From assembly GCA_963823735.1 (NCBI GenBank), contig CAWGMO010000002.1:2108001-2172000 (forward strand): 64,000 nt of DNA, written 5' to 3'. Position 1 is the stretch's first letter, and the number at the start of each line of letters is the position of its first letter. The translations under genes were made by a program, and so were the position numbers. This DNA is from Actinoallomurus sp963823735 (lineage in GTDB: Bacteria; Actinomycetota; Actinomycetes; Streptosporangiales; Streptosporangiaceae). The notes beneath the pieces were generated by a model that saw nothing but the letters and a program-made list of their open reading frames with translations, searched no databases and was not told where the DNA came from. Below are positions 34,108-41,572 of the stretch, piece by piece.

Positions 34108-35592
34108 TCAGTGCGCCACACGGTCGGAGCGGCCGCAGCAGCGTGCCAGGGCATCGCGGATCGCGGACCCGTCGGCGAGATCGGCGTCGCGTTCCGCCCA
34201 CGCGATGTAGCCGTCCGGCCGTACCAGGACGACGTCGCGGGTGAAGCCGCCCGCCGTGACCGCCGTCGCGCGGTCCCGCCAGCCCGCCACCGGCGACGAG
34301 GGCACCTGGGCGTCCGGCGGCAGCACCAGCACGAAACGGCCCGCACGCAGGGCCTCGTACAGGCGCTTGGGCCCGTGCCCGGCGAGCGGGACGTCCGGGG
34401 CGCGCCGTCCGGTCAGCGGGTGCGCGCCGCGAGGCGCCGGATAGGCGATCCCGATCCCGGAGATGGTCCGGCCCACCAGGCGTGCCAGGGCGGGGATCCG
34501 CGAGAGGACACGCTCCATCGCCAGGCGGCCGAGGCTCGTCGTACGCGTGCGGCTGATGGCGTTGCGGAGGAGCATGCCGCTGGTCCGCAGCACCATGCGG
34601 CCGACCGGGTACCGCTCCTCGTGGTAGGTGTCCAGCAGGCCCGCCGGCGCGGACCCGCGGACCGCTGCGGCGAGCTTCCAGCCCAGGTTGGCGGCGTCCT
34701 GCAGGCCCGTGTTCAGGCCCATGCCGCCCGCCGGCGAGTGCACGTGCGCGGCGTCGCCCGCGAGGAACACCCGGCCGACGCGGTAGCGCGGCACCTGGCG
34801 CTCGTCGCTGTGGAAGCGCGACATCCAGCGCGGGTCGTACATGCCGTGGTCGGTGCCGAGCGCGCGGCGTACGGCGTCGCGGACCTCCTCCAGTTCCACC
34901 GGCGCGGTCTCGGGGAGGCGGCTGTGCCGGCTCCAGGCGATCACCCGGTACCAGCCGTCGCCGAAGGGCACCACGAACGCGAACGCCTTCTTCGCCGCCG
35001 CGGCCGTGATGGCGGACGCCGGAGGGTCGGCCAGCCGCACGTCGCACAGCATCACCGAGCGCACCGCCGAGCGGCCGGGGAAGGGCAGCCCGAGCGCGGC
35101 GCGGACCGTACTGTGCACGCCGTCGGCGCCGACGACGTAGCGGGCCCGCCACTGGTGCGAGGCGCCGTCCGGGGTACGCACCTCCAGGTCGACGCCGTCG
35201 GCGTCCTGGCTGAGCCCGGCCACGCGCATGCCGGTCCAGATCTCGGCGCCCAGCGCGCGAGCGCGCCCGGCGAGCACGCGCTCGGTCTCGTACTGGGGTG
35301 TGATCAGGAGGTACGGGAAGCGGCTCGGCAGCTTGGACAGGTCGATGTCGAGCTCGCCGAAGAGCCGCAGCCCGCCGACGGGCACGCCGCCGGCGACCAG
35401 TTCGTCGGCGACGCCGCGCGCGTCGAGCATCTCCAGCGTGCGGGCGTGGACCCCGAACGCGCGGGTGAGGTTCGACTCCTCCTCGCGGCGTTCGAGCACG
35501 GCGCAGGAGATGCCGGCGGCGGCGAGGTCGCCGGCGAGCAGCAGGCCGGTGGGACCGGCACCCACGATGAGCACGTCCTTGACCGGAACCAT
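34108..35592 (-). CDS. Class A FAD-dependent monooxygenase
   Basis: 494 residues. The Rossmann motif VLIVGAGPTGLLLAGDLAAAG is at residues 7-27, the DG motif is VVGADGVHSTVRAALG, and the second FAD motif is GRVFLAGDAAHVHSPAGGMG then NTGLQDAANLGWKL. A thioredoxin-like C-terminal domain (about 400-494) is typical of MhpA/rifampicin-monooxygenase-type hydroxylases. It uses NAD(P)H and O2 to hydroxylate an aromatic substrate. The substrate could be a phenol or a polyketide-like drug. It is followed by its probable regulator (TetR) and the damaged hydrolase gene, suggesting a catabolic or detoxification unit. Confidence 0.87.
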   Translation of the reverse strand: MVPVKDVLIVGAGPTGLLLAGDLAAAGISCAVLERREEESNLTRAFGVHARTLEMLDARGVADELVAGGVPVGGLRLFGELDIDLSKLPSRFPYLLITPQYETERVLAGRARALGAEIWTGMRVAGLSQDADGVDLEVRTPDGASHQWRARYVVGADGVHSTVRAALGLPFPGRSAVRSVMLCDVRLADPPASAITAAAAKKAFAFVVPFGDGWYRVIAWSRHSRLPETAPVELEEVRDAVRRALGTDHGMYDPRWMSRFHSDERQVPRYRVGRVFLAGDAAHVHSPAGGMGLNTGLQDAANLGWKLAAAVRGSAPAGLLDTYHEERYPVGRMVLRTSGMLLRNAISRTRTTSLGRLAMERVLSRIPALARLVGRTISGIGIAYPAPRGAHPLTGRRAPDVPLAGHGPKRLYEALRAGRFVLVLPPDAQVPSSPVAGWRDRATAVTAGGFTRDVVLVRPDGYIAWAERDADLADGSAIRDALARCCGRSDRVAH

Positions 35593-35683
35593 GCGGAGCC
35601 CCCGAGGTCGTCACCGGACGGTCACATGGCGTGACCACCCCTGCGAACGGCCTTACCCCGAACGGCGTCCTCCGAACGCGGCG

Positions 35684-35836
35684 TCAGTCGGGCTGCGAGT
35701 CGCGGGCCCGCCGCTCCGCCTCCTGCTTGACCTCGCGCTCGGCACGCTCGCGCGCCTCGGCGAAGTAACGCTTCGGATCGCGGACCATGCGCTCGCGCCG
35801 GTCGTCGGAGTCCTGTGCGATCAGGTCTTCGGCCAT
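35684..35836 (-). CDS. Small charged conserved protein (50 residues)
   Basis: The product starts MAEDLIAQDSDDRRERMVRD and continues PKRYFAEARERAEREVKQEA to a charged C-terminus. It is a predicted continuous helix. GGGAGAGGGAG lies eight bases before the ATG. An in-frame ATG 18 codons upstream was rejected because it lacks a ribosome site. The DPKRYFAEARERAERE pattern is familiar from short conserved actinobacterial proteins of unknown function. It lies alone between the monooxygenase and GAF genes on the same strand. Confidence 0.65.
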   Translation of the reverse strand: MAEDLIAQDSDDRRERMVRDPKRYFAEARERAEREVKQEAERRARDSQPD

Positions 35837-35900
35837 AGTCGGCTCCCTCTCCCCTGCGTCAAGTGTCGGCGCCCGATCGCCAAAGGTCAATCGGGGGTTC

Positions 35901-36695
35901 TCAGCGTCCGAGCAGCCTGGATCGCTCCTCCGTCGCGCCGGTCGCGAGCGCGTCGGCGAGCAGGCCGGCGAGGAGGCGTACGAACGGCACGTCGGCCTCG
36001 GTGATGCCGCCGGCGTTCATCGCGTCGACGGTGAGCATCCCGTACGGGACCTGCCCCGCGACCACGGGAACGGCGCAGAACGACAGGTAGCCGTGGTCCT
36101 CGGACCCGAACCAGCCCGGAGGCGGGTCCACGTGGACGTCCAGCGCGTGGGCGTCCTCGTTCGTCCGGATCATCTCGAACACCGAGTCGCCGGCGGGCGT
36201 TCCCTCCTCGAAGACCGTCTCCGGCTCGTCGGCACGGCCCGCGTAGCCCGCGTGTTCGAGCCGGCGAGGCTCGCCGTCGACGATGCGGAACCAGCACGCG
36301 CGGACGCGTTCGGCCCTGATCAGGTGCGCGGCGGAGTCGAGCACCATCGGGATGGTCTGCTCGCGGAGGTTGCCGCGCTCCTGACGGTTCGAGGCGGTCG
36401 CGATGCGCCCGAGCTGGCGGACGATCGGGTCGAGCGCGTCGTTGATGGTGACCCGCATCTGGACGGCGGCCTCCATCACGGCCAGCTCGGCCCGCTTGCG
36501 CTGCCGGTCCCTGCGGATCTGCTCGTAGCCGGGGACGGCGGCCCCGACCACGCTCATCAGGACTCCTAAGGTGATCCAGAACGCCTGCATCGGGCCACTG
36601 CCGCCGGCCTCGGCGCTCGACACCGCCACGAGGGCGACCGAACCGACCGTGAGGCCCGTAGTGACGTAGATGCGTTTCTCGGGGGGAATGCGCAC
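35901..36695 (-). CDS. Membrane-anchored GAF-domain protein
   Basis: 264 residues. Two N-terminal membrane segments (residues 9-27 and 37-55: IYVTTGLTVGSVALVAVS, AFWITLGVLMSVVGAAV) lead into a helical, possibly coiled linker (EQIRRDRQRKRAELAVMEAA). A GAF domain follows (about 105-250: IPMVLDSAAHLIRAERVRAC, GYLSFCAVPVVAGQVPYGML, FVRLLAGLLADAL). No kinase, cyclase or phosphatase output domain is attached. It may sense a ligand or redox state and act through protein contact. A neighbouring output partner is not evident. Confidence 0.75.
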   Translation of the reverse strand: MRIPPEKRIYVTTGLTVGSVALVAVSSAEAGGSGPMQAFWITLGVLMSVVGAAVPGYEQIRRDRQRKRAELAVMEAAVQMRVTINDALDPIVRQLGRIATASNRQERGNLREQTIPMVLDSAAHLIRAERVRACWFRIVDGEPRRLEHAGYAGRADEPETVFEEGTPAGDSVFEMIRTNEDAHALDVHVDPPPGWFGSEDHGYLSFCAVPVVAGQVPYGMLTVDAMNAGGITEADVPFVRLLAGLLADALATGATEERSRLLGR

Positions 36696-36736
36696 GAACG
36701 GCAGAGTAGGGGATCTTCACGCCCCGCGGGGCGGCC

Positions 36737-37387
36737 TCACACGCGCGCCGGACCGCCGTCCCGCAGGGGCTTCACGACCCTCGCGGCGTCCTCTACCGCG
36801 GCGGTGGCGTCGGCGGGCGAGACACCGGCCGCGATCAGGCAGGCGCGTGCCGCCGCGCGCGCCGGGTCCGCGCACTGCCAGGTGCCGTCGTTGACCGCCT
36901 CCAGGAGGCCGAGCATCAGCGACTCGATGCCGTGGGCGAGCACCGCCGCCGGCAGGTGGCCGGCGAACTGGCCGCGCCGCCGCCCCTCCGCGAGCAGGCC
37001 CGCGACCTGGTCGCGCGCCGGGCGCAGCCGCTCGCGGATGCCGGCGCCGGTGAGGCTCCGCTGGGCGAGCGCGATGAGCAGCCGGTAGCGGTCGCCGATC
37101 TCCCACATCGCCAGCGTCGAGCGGACCAGCGCGTCGGCGGGCGACCGCGCGGTCTCGATGCCGCGGCGCAGGGCGTCGACGACCTCGCGCGCGGCCTTGT
37201 CGGTGAGGCCCTCGATGAGCGCCTCGCGGCTGGGGAAGTGGCCATAGACGGTGCGCCGCACGACGCCGGCGGCGCGCGCGATGTCGTCCATGCTCGCCTC
37301 GGGGTTGCGGGTCAGCTCCCGCGCGGCGACGGCCAGGATGTGCAGCCGGTTGGCCTCCGCGCGCCCGGAACGCTTCACGTCGCCCAT
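36737..37387 (-). CDS. TetR-family repressor of the divergent MFS exporter
   Basis: 216 residues starting MGDVKRSGRAEANRLHILAV. The HTH spans about 14-55 (SMDDIARAAGVVRRTVYGHFPSREAL), and an all-helical C-terminal domain follows. It is transcribed divergently from the 14-TM exporter. The 112-bp shared promoter holds two perfect palindromes (TGCACAAGCTTGTGCA and TTGCACA-N4-TGTGCAA) that share the TGCACA half-site, which is strong evidence of repressor control of both directions. The inducer is presumably an exported compound. Confidence 0.88.
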   Translation of the reverse strand: MGDVKRSGRAEANRLHILAVAARELTRNPEASMDDIARAAGVVRRTVYGHFPSREALIEGLTDKAAREVVDALRRGIETARSPADALVRSTLAMWEIGDRYRLLIALAQRSLTGAGIRERLRPARDQVAGLLAEGRRRGQFAGHLPAAVLAHGIESLMLGLLEAVNDGTWQCADPARAAARACLIAAGVSPADATAAVEDAARVVKPLRDGGPARV

Positions 37388-37418
37388 GTGACTCCCTTCA
37401 CAATCCTTCCTCGATTCT

Positions 37419-37434
37419 TGCACAAGCTTGTGCA
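37419..37434. promoter_or_regulatory. Operator 1 of the TetR-MFS promoter
   Basis: TGCACAAGCTTGTGCA is a perfect 16-bp palindrome, 32 bases from the regulator start. It shares the TGCACA half-site with operator 2. Confidence 0.75.
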
Positions 37435-37444
37435 GATGGCTAGG

Positions 37445-37462
37445 TTGCACAGTGGTGTGCAA
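37445..37462. promoter_or_regulatory. Operator 2 of the TetR-MFS promoter
   Basis: TTGCACA-GTGG-TGTGCAA has perfect 7-bp arms. Its centre lies 27 bp from the centre of operator 1 and 38 bp before the exporter start. Repressor bound here would overlap the exporter promoter. Confidence 0.75.
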
Positions 37463-37499
37463 ATACGGTGCGCCTTCCGTCCATCCGAGAGGAACCCTC

Positions 37500-39101
37500 A
37501 TGCCGCTGTTGTCGACCACTCCGGTCGAGCGCATGGACCGGCCATATTCGCGCCGATGGATGGCGCTCGCGGTGCTGTGCCTGAGCCTGCTGATCATCGT
37601 CATGGCCAACACGTCGCTGCTCGTCGCGGCGCCCGCCATGACCCGCGACCTCGGACTGAGCGGCAGTGACCTGCAGTGGGTCATCGACGCCTACACCGTG
37701 CCGTACGCGGCGCTGATGCTGGTGATGGGAGCGATCGGGGACAAGTACAGCCGCCGCGGCGCGCTGCTGGCCGGCCTGGCCGTCTTCGCCGGCGGCTCCG
37801 TCGCGGGCAGCCTCGCCCACAGCACGGCCGCGGTCATCGCGGCACGCGCGGTGATGGGCGTCGGCGCCGCGATGATCATGCCGGCCACTCTGTCCCTCCT
37901 GACCGCGACCTTCCCCCGCGGCGAGCGCGCCCGCGCCATCACGGCCTGGACCGCGACGTCCGGGCTGGCCATCGCCGCCGGGCCGCTGCTCGCCGGGCGG
38001 CTCCTCCAGGGCCACGCGTGGGGCTCGACCTTCCTGATCAACGTGCCCGTCGCGGCCGTGGCGGTGCTCGCCGCGCTGGTGTTCGTCCCGCCGTCGAAGG
38101 CGGACGGGCAGGGGCGGCTCGACCTGGCCGGCGGCCTGCTGTCCGTCGTCTTCCTGGGCGCCCTCGTCTACATGATCATCGAGGGTCCGCGCTTCGGCTG
38201 GGGACCCGGAGCCGTGACCGCCGCCGTGGTCGCCGGGGCCGGTCTGGTCGCGTTCGTCGCCTGGGAGCTGCGCCACCCGCGGCCCATCCTCGACGTACGG
38301 CGCTTCGGCGACCGCGCCTTCGCCGGGGCCAACCTGGCGGTGCTGCTGTTCTTCCTCGCCACGTTCGGCTCGATCTACTACCTGACGCAGGACCTGCAGT
38401 TCGTGCTCGGCTACGGCCCGCTCGCCACCGGCGTACGGCTGCTGCCGCTGGCCGGCGCGGTCTTCGCCGGTGCCGCGCTCACCGGTTTCCTCACCCCGAG
38501 GGCCGGGATGAAGGTCACCGTCGTCCTCGGCATGGTGCTCGGCACCGCCGGCATCCTGCTGCTGGCCACGGTCGGCGACGGCTCCGGGTACGGCGACTTC
38601 CTCGCCCCGCTGATCCTCCTGGGCGTGGCCATCGGGCTCAGCGTCTCGCCCTGCACCGACACGATCATGGGCGCGTTCCCGGAGAAGCAGCTCGGCGTCG
38701 GCGGCGCCGTCAACGACACGTCGCTGGAGCTCGGCGGCTCGCTCGGGATCGCCATCCTCGGCTCGATCCTGGCGAGCTCCTACACCTCCGGCATCGCGTC
38801 CGCGGTGGAGGGGCGGCTGCCCGCCCAGGCGGCGGGCACGGCCGAGGAGTCCGTCGGCGGCGCCCTCGCCGTCGCCCAGCGGGTCGGCGCGACCGCCGGT
38901 CCCCGGCAGGCGCAGGCCCTGGTGACCGCGGCCGACCACGCCTTCACTCACGCGGTCGCCCAGACCAGCCTCGTGGGCGCGGTCATCCTCGGAGCCGGCA
39001 CGGTGCTCGTCGCGCTTCTGCTCCCCCGCCGCACGCGGCACGCCGGCCCGGCCGAAGGGACCTCGGAGGCCGTACGGGAGCGTGAGCCCGCGCTCCGCTG
39101 A
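37500..39101 (+). CDS. MFS drug exporter, DHA2 (14-TM) family
   Basis: 533 residues from ATG 37500 (AGAGGA six bases upstream). It has about fourteen hydrophobic segments, the motif A-like loop GAIGDKYSRRGALLAG, the DHA2 first-helix motif VMANTSLLVAAPAMTRDLGL, the motif C-like SGLAIAAGPLLAGRLL and the motif D1 DLQWVIDAYTVPYAALML. The family uses proton antiport to export drugs or secondary metabolites. It is controlled by the divergent TetR gene through two operators. The substrate is unknown. The GTG 24 codons upstream lies inside the operators and was rejected. Confidence 0.9.
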   Translation: MPLLSTTPVERMDRPYSRRWMALAVLCLSLLIIVMANTSLLVAAPAMTRDLGLSGSDLQWVIDAYTVPYAALMLVMGAIGDKYSRRGALLAGLAVFAGGSVAGSLAHSTAAVIAARAVMGVGAAMIMPATLSLLTATFPRGERARAITAWTATSGLAIAAGPLLAGRLLQGHAWGSTFLINVPVAAVAVLAALVFVPPSKADGQGRLDLAGGLLSVVFLGALVYMIIEGPRFGWGPGAVTAAVVAGAGLVAFVAWELRHPRPILDVRRFGDRAFAGANLAVLLFFLATFGSIYYLTQDLQFVLGYGPLATGVRLLPLAGAVFAGAALTGFLTPRAGMKVTVVLGMVLGTAGILLLATVGDGSGYGDFLAPLILLGVAIGLSVSPCTDTIMGAFPEKQLGVGGAVNDTSLELGGSLGIAILGSILASSYTSGIASAVEGRLPAQAAGTAEESVGGALAVAQRVGATAGPRQAQALVTAADHAFTHAVAQTSLVGAVILGAGTVLVALLLPRRTRHAGPAEGTSEAVREREPALR

Positions 39102-39107
39102 CGTGAC

Positions 39108-39134
39108 AGGGGGCACTCCGCCGGGGTGTCCCCT
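39108..39134 (+). terminator. Imperfect hairpin after the MFS exporter
   Basis: AGGGGGCACTCC pairs with GGGGTGTCCCCT (three mismatches) around GCC, starting seven bases after the stop. There is no T-run. The next 600 bases to 39739 contain no gene I can support, only a few DosR-like motifs near the right end. Confidence 0.45.
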
Positions 39135-39519
39135 CGCGACGGTACGTGTTCGGCCCCGGCGGCATGACAACCAGGCGCGCTCCCGGCGCGTCTTCCGGCC
39201 ATGAGGACTCCACGACCACGTCGCACGAGGACGGGCGGCGATCTCCTCATGGCACCTCCTCCGCCGGCGGGACGACGTGGTGTGCGACGCACCGGCCTCC
39301 AGGCGAGTGGCCGCCTCCCCCGAGTCACGGCCCGACACCCACGGACACCCCGGCGCCGCGATGAACGCGCGCCACAGACGTACCGTGCCGGAGGCCGGTG
39401 CGTGCCCCCTGAAGCGGTTATCCGCCCGACCATCCCCCTCGCAGGGTCCGGCGGCCGCTCATCACAGTTTTCCGAGGGCGTACAGACCCCGGTCAGAGGC
39501 GCAGGACCATCGATCTCCC

Positions 39520-39531
39520 GACCAAAGTCCC
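39520..39531. promoter_or_regulatory. DosR/DevR-like box 1
   Basis: On the minus strand GGGACTTTGGTC matches the core of the mycobacterial DosR consensus (GGGACTWWAGTC) at 11 of 12 positions. It lies about 210 bp before the small subunit-F-like gene. Confidence 0.5.
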
Positions 39532-39587
39532 AACGAACCCGCACCGCACAAACCAGCGGCGCCGCGCGTCAAACCAAGTCAAAGGTC

Positions 39588-39599
39588 CCCGAGGGACAC
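39588..39599. promoter_or_regulatory. DosR/DevR-like box 2
   Basis: On the minus strand GGGACCTTTGAC, spaced 68 bp from box 1, 140 bp before the gene at 39739. It resembles the GGGACCTT half of the other boxes in this island. The second half is weaker. Confidence 0.4.
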
Positions 39600-39738
39600 C
39601 CGAGCTGCTCTGCTCCGGCAGCACGCGAACAGTGAACATGTGGTCATGCCCTCCGGGCAGACCCGCCGTACGCCCGTGGATCCGCCACCACGGCGACGGC
39701 CCGACTCGTGGAAACCATCGGTTCTCGAAAGGCGCGAC

Positions 39739-39954
39739 ATGGCGAAGATCGTGATCATCGGGGAAGGCACCAAGGTGCTCGGGTTCGGCCTGCCGGGAGC
39801 GGATGTGGTCACGGCCGAAGAGCCCGCGGCGGTGCTCGCCGCCTGGCAGTCCCTCGACACCGACGTCGACATCGTCGTGCTCACGACTCGTGCGGCCCGA
39901 ACGCTGGCGGGCCGCACGGCCTCCTGGCCCCTTACCGCGATCATGCCTCCGTGA
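39739..39954 (+). CDS. V-type ATPase subunit F-like small protein
   Basis: 71 residues, starting MAKIVIIGEGTKVLGFGLPG, with GAAAGG before the ATG. The first half matches the N-terminal beta-alpha unit of the ATP-synthase subunit F family, and the second half (AWQSLDTDVDIVVLTTRAA, ending LTAIMPP) retains the VVLT and MPP features. It is shorter than a true NtpG/AtpF (about 100 residues), and no other V-ATPase genes are near, so it is probably a repurposed single-domain protein. It sits at the head of the dormancy-like island, downstream of two DosR-like boxes. Confidence 0.7.
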   Translation: MAKIVIIGEGTKVLGFGLPGADVVTAEEPAAVLAAWQSLDTDVDIVVLTTRAARTLAGRTASWPLTAIMPP

Positions 39955-39989
39955 CCAGGGCGCACGCCCCGCTCGTCCTGTTCGTCCCA

Positions 39990-40003
39990 AGGCCCTTCGG
40001 CCG
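39990..40003. promoter_or_regulatory. DosR/DevR-like box 3 (weak)
   Basis: AGGCCCTTCGGCCG agrees at 11 of 14 positions with GGGACCTTCGGCCC. It lies 87 bp before the HAD gene start. The position is right but the match is partial. Confidence 0.3.
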
Positions 40004-40089
40004 CGATGCCGGGGACCGACGACTCTGACGGCCCGGGGCCGGGGCGACAGACCATGAGGCGGACGGCGGGCGACCCTAGGAGGCAGGCC

Positions 40090-40851
40090 ATGCACACCAA
40101 GCCCGGCCGGTACGTGCTCGGCGACGACGTCATGGCGGTGATCTTCGGCGTCGACGGGGTGATCATCAACAGCGCGCAGGCGGCCGCGACCGCCTGGAAG
40201 TCCGTGCTGGACCCGTTCCTGCGCACGTACTCGGCCATGCGCGAGGAAGTGTTCGTCCCGTTCGACGTGGCGACGGACTATCCACGCCACCTGCACGGGA
40301 AACCGCGGGTGGAGGGGGCGCACTGCTTCCTGGACTCGCGCGGCATCACGCTCCCCTACGACGACATGCGGGGGATCGTCGGGCGCCAGGAGGAGTTCTT
40401 CCTCACCGAGACACGCCGGCACGGCGCCACGCCGTACCGCTCCACGATCGCGATGATCCGGGACCTCCACCGCTGCGGGCTCCACATGGCCTCGGTCTCG
40501 CCCGAGCCGTACGGCACCGAGATCCTCCACCGCGGAGGCGTCTTCGGCATGTTCGACGTGGCGATGGACGGCCTCGACGCGCCGGGGACCCGGCTGCCGG
40601 CCCAGACCGAGGCGGCGCTCCTGGTCCAGGCGGCCACGCGGCTCGGCATCTCGCCCGGGCGTACGGCCGTGATCGAGGAGAGCGTCACCGGCGTGGCCGC
40701 CGCGCAGCGCGGCGGGTTCCTGCTCATCATCGGCGTCGACCGGCTCGGGATCTCTCCCGGTCTCGCCGAGCAGGGTGCCCACATCGTGGTCTCGGACCTG
40801 GCCGAGCTGGAGCTGCGGGAGCACCCGATCCGCATGTCCGCCACCCGCTGA
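40090..40851 (+). CDS. HAD-superfamily beta-phosphoglucomutase-like protein lacking the nucleophile
   Basis: 253 residues with GGAGG seven bases before the ATG. Overall it follows the beta-phosphoglucomutase-like hydrolases often linked to trehalose metabolism: HLHGKPRVEGAHCFLDSRGI, a cap domain, and a motif II-like Ser (ASVSPEPYG). But motif I reads FGVDGVI, so the catalytic nucleophile Asp is Gly20 (codon GGC at 40147). The motif III Lys of GKPDP is replaced (LPAQTEA), and motif IV is IEES instead of VEDA. It is likely a non-catalytic binding or regulatory relative. A single A-to-G change would account for Asp20 to Gly. Confidence 0.8.
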   Translation: MHTKPGRYVLGDDVMAVIFGVDGVIINSAQAAATAWKSVLDPFLRTYSAMREEVFVPFDVATDYPRHLHGKPRVEGAHCFLDSRGITLPYDDMRGIVGRQEEFFLTETRRHGATPYRSTIAMIRDLHRCGLHMASVSPEPYGTEILHRGGVFGMFDVAMDGLDAPGTRLPAQTEAALLVQAATRLGISPGRTAVIEESVTGVAAAQRGGFLLIIGVDRLGISPGLAEQGAHIVVSDLAELELREHPIRMSATR

Positions 40852-40862
40852 GAGCACTGAGA

Positions 40863-40896
40863 ACGCCGGGCGGTGGTTCTCCTGCCCGCCCGGCGT
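40863..40896. terminator. Bidirectional hairpin between HAD and CBS genes
   Basis: ACGCCGGGCGG and CCGCCCGGCGT form an 11-bp perfect stem around a 12-base loop, between two convergent stop codons (40851 and 40901). Confidence 0.7.
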
Positions 40897-40900
40897 CCGC

Positions 40901-41572
40901 CTAGAAACGCGCTCGTGGAGCCCTCACCCGAGGGTCCTTCGGAGCGCGGTCGTCGTGGCGGTAGACCATGTGGTCGGCGACCGTGACGACGCCGTCCACG
41001 TGCCCGATCGCCTCGGCCAGGCGCACCGCCTCCGAACGGCGCTCGACCTGGCCGCGGATCAGGACCGTCCCGCCCACGACGCTGACGACGAAATGCTCGG
41101 GGTCCATCCCGAGGGTGTCCCCGATGATGGCGTAGAGGATCTCGGCGCGGATCTCGTCGTCCGGCCGTTCGTACACCGCGAGCAGGTCGGACCGTGTGAT
41201 GACACCGATGAGCCGGCCGTTCCCCGGATCGATCACGGGAAGCTGGCGGGTCCGGTGCCGGTACATCACGCGGGCGGCCTCACGCGCCGCCGTCGACGGT
41301 GTCACCGTGACGACGGGCGACCGCATCAGCTCCGCCGCCACCGCCTCCGGTCTTTTACGGAACAACCCGAGCGCGCCGCCGCGCCGCCGCCCCGCGTCGC
41401 GGAAGGCCGGGTCGTCCTTGGAGACGATGCCGACCACCCGGTCCGCCGAGTCGACCACCGGCAGGGCCACGAGGTGGAAGCGCCGCATCGCGCTCCTGAT
41501 CTCGCGAAACCGCGCGCTCTGCCGTACGGCGATCACGCGCTCGCTCATCACCTCCGCCACAGAAACGATCAT
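40901..41572 (-). CDS. CBS-pair + BON domain protein
   Basis: 223 residues starting MIVSVAEVMSERVIAVRQ, with AGGGAGG upstream. Two CBS motifs are seen (about 8-60, ending HLVALPVVDSADRVVGIVSK, and 90-145, ending RQLPVIDPGNGRLIGVITRS), followed by a BON-like domain (HFVVSVVGGTVLIRGQVERR, VVTVADHMVYRHDD). CBS pairs bind adenine nucleotides. Proteins of this type accompany universal stress proteins, and a CBS protein (Hrp1, Rv2626c) is a DosR target in mycobacteria. The start overlaps the stop of the LmbE-like gene (ATGA), so the two are co-translated. Confidence 0.87.
   Translation of the reverse strand: MIVSVAEVMSERVIAVRQSARFREIRSAMRRFHLVALPVVDSADRVVGIVSKDDPAFRDAGRRRGGALGLFRKRPEAVAAELMRSPVVTVTPSTAAREAARVMYRHRTRQLPVIDPGNGRLIGVITRSDLLAVYERPDDEIRAEILYAIIGDTLGMDPEHFVVSVVGGTVLIRGQVERRSEAVRLAEAIGHVDGVVTVADHMVYRHDDRAPKDPRVRAPRARF

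Noticed and set aside
25401..39101. A secondary-metabolite gene cluster (diiron oxygenase, monooxygenase, exporter)
   Set aside because: No core synthase (PKS, NRPS, terpene, RiPP) is present, and the genes form separate small regulated units.
39595..39607. GTCCC-CGA-GGGAC palindrome as another DosR-like box
   Set aside because: The half-sites point the opposite way from the GGGAC...GTCCC arrangement, so I did not count it, although the overlapping GGGACCTTTGAC (minus strand) was kept.
39102..39738. Coding sequence in the gap after the MFS exporter
   Set aside because: Open frames here are Pro/Arg/His-rich, lack ribosome sites and show no recognisable motif. Only regulatory-like boxes are supported.
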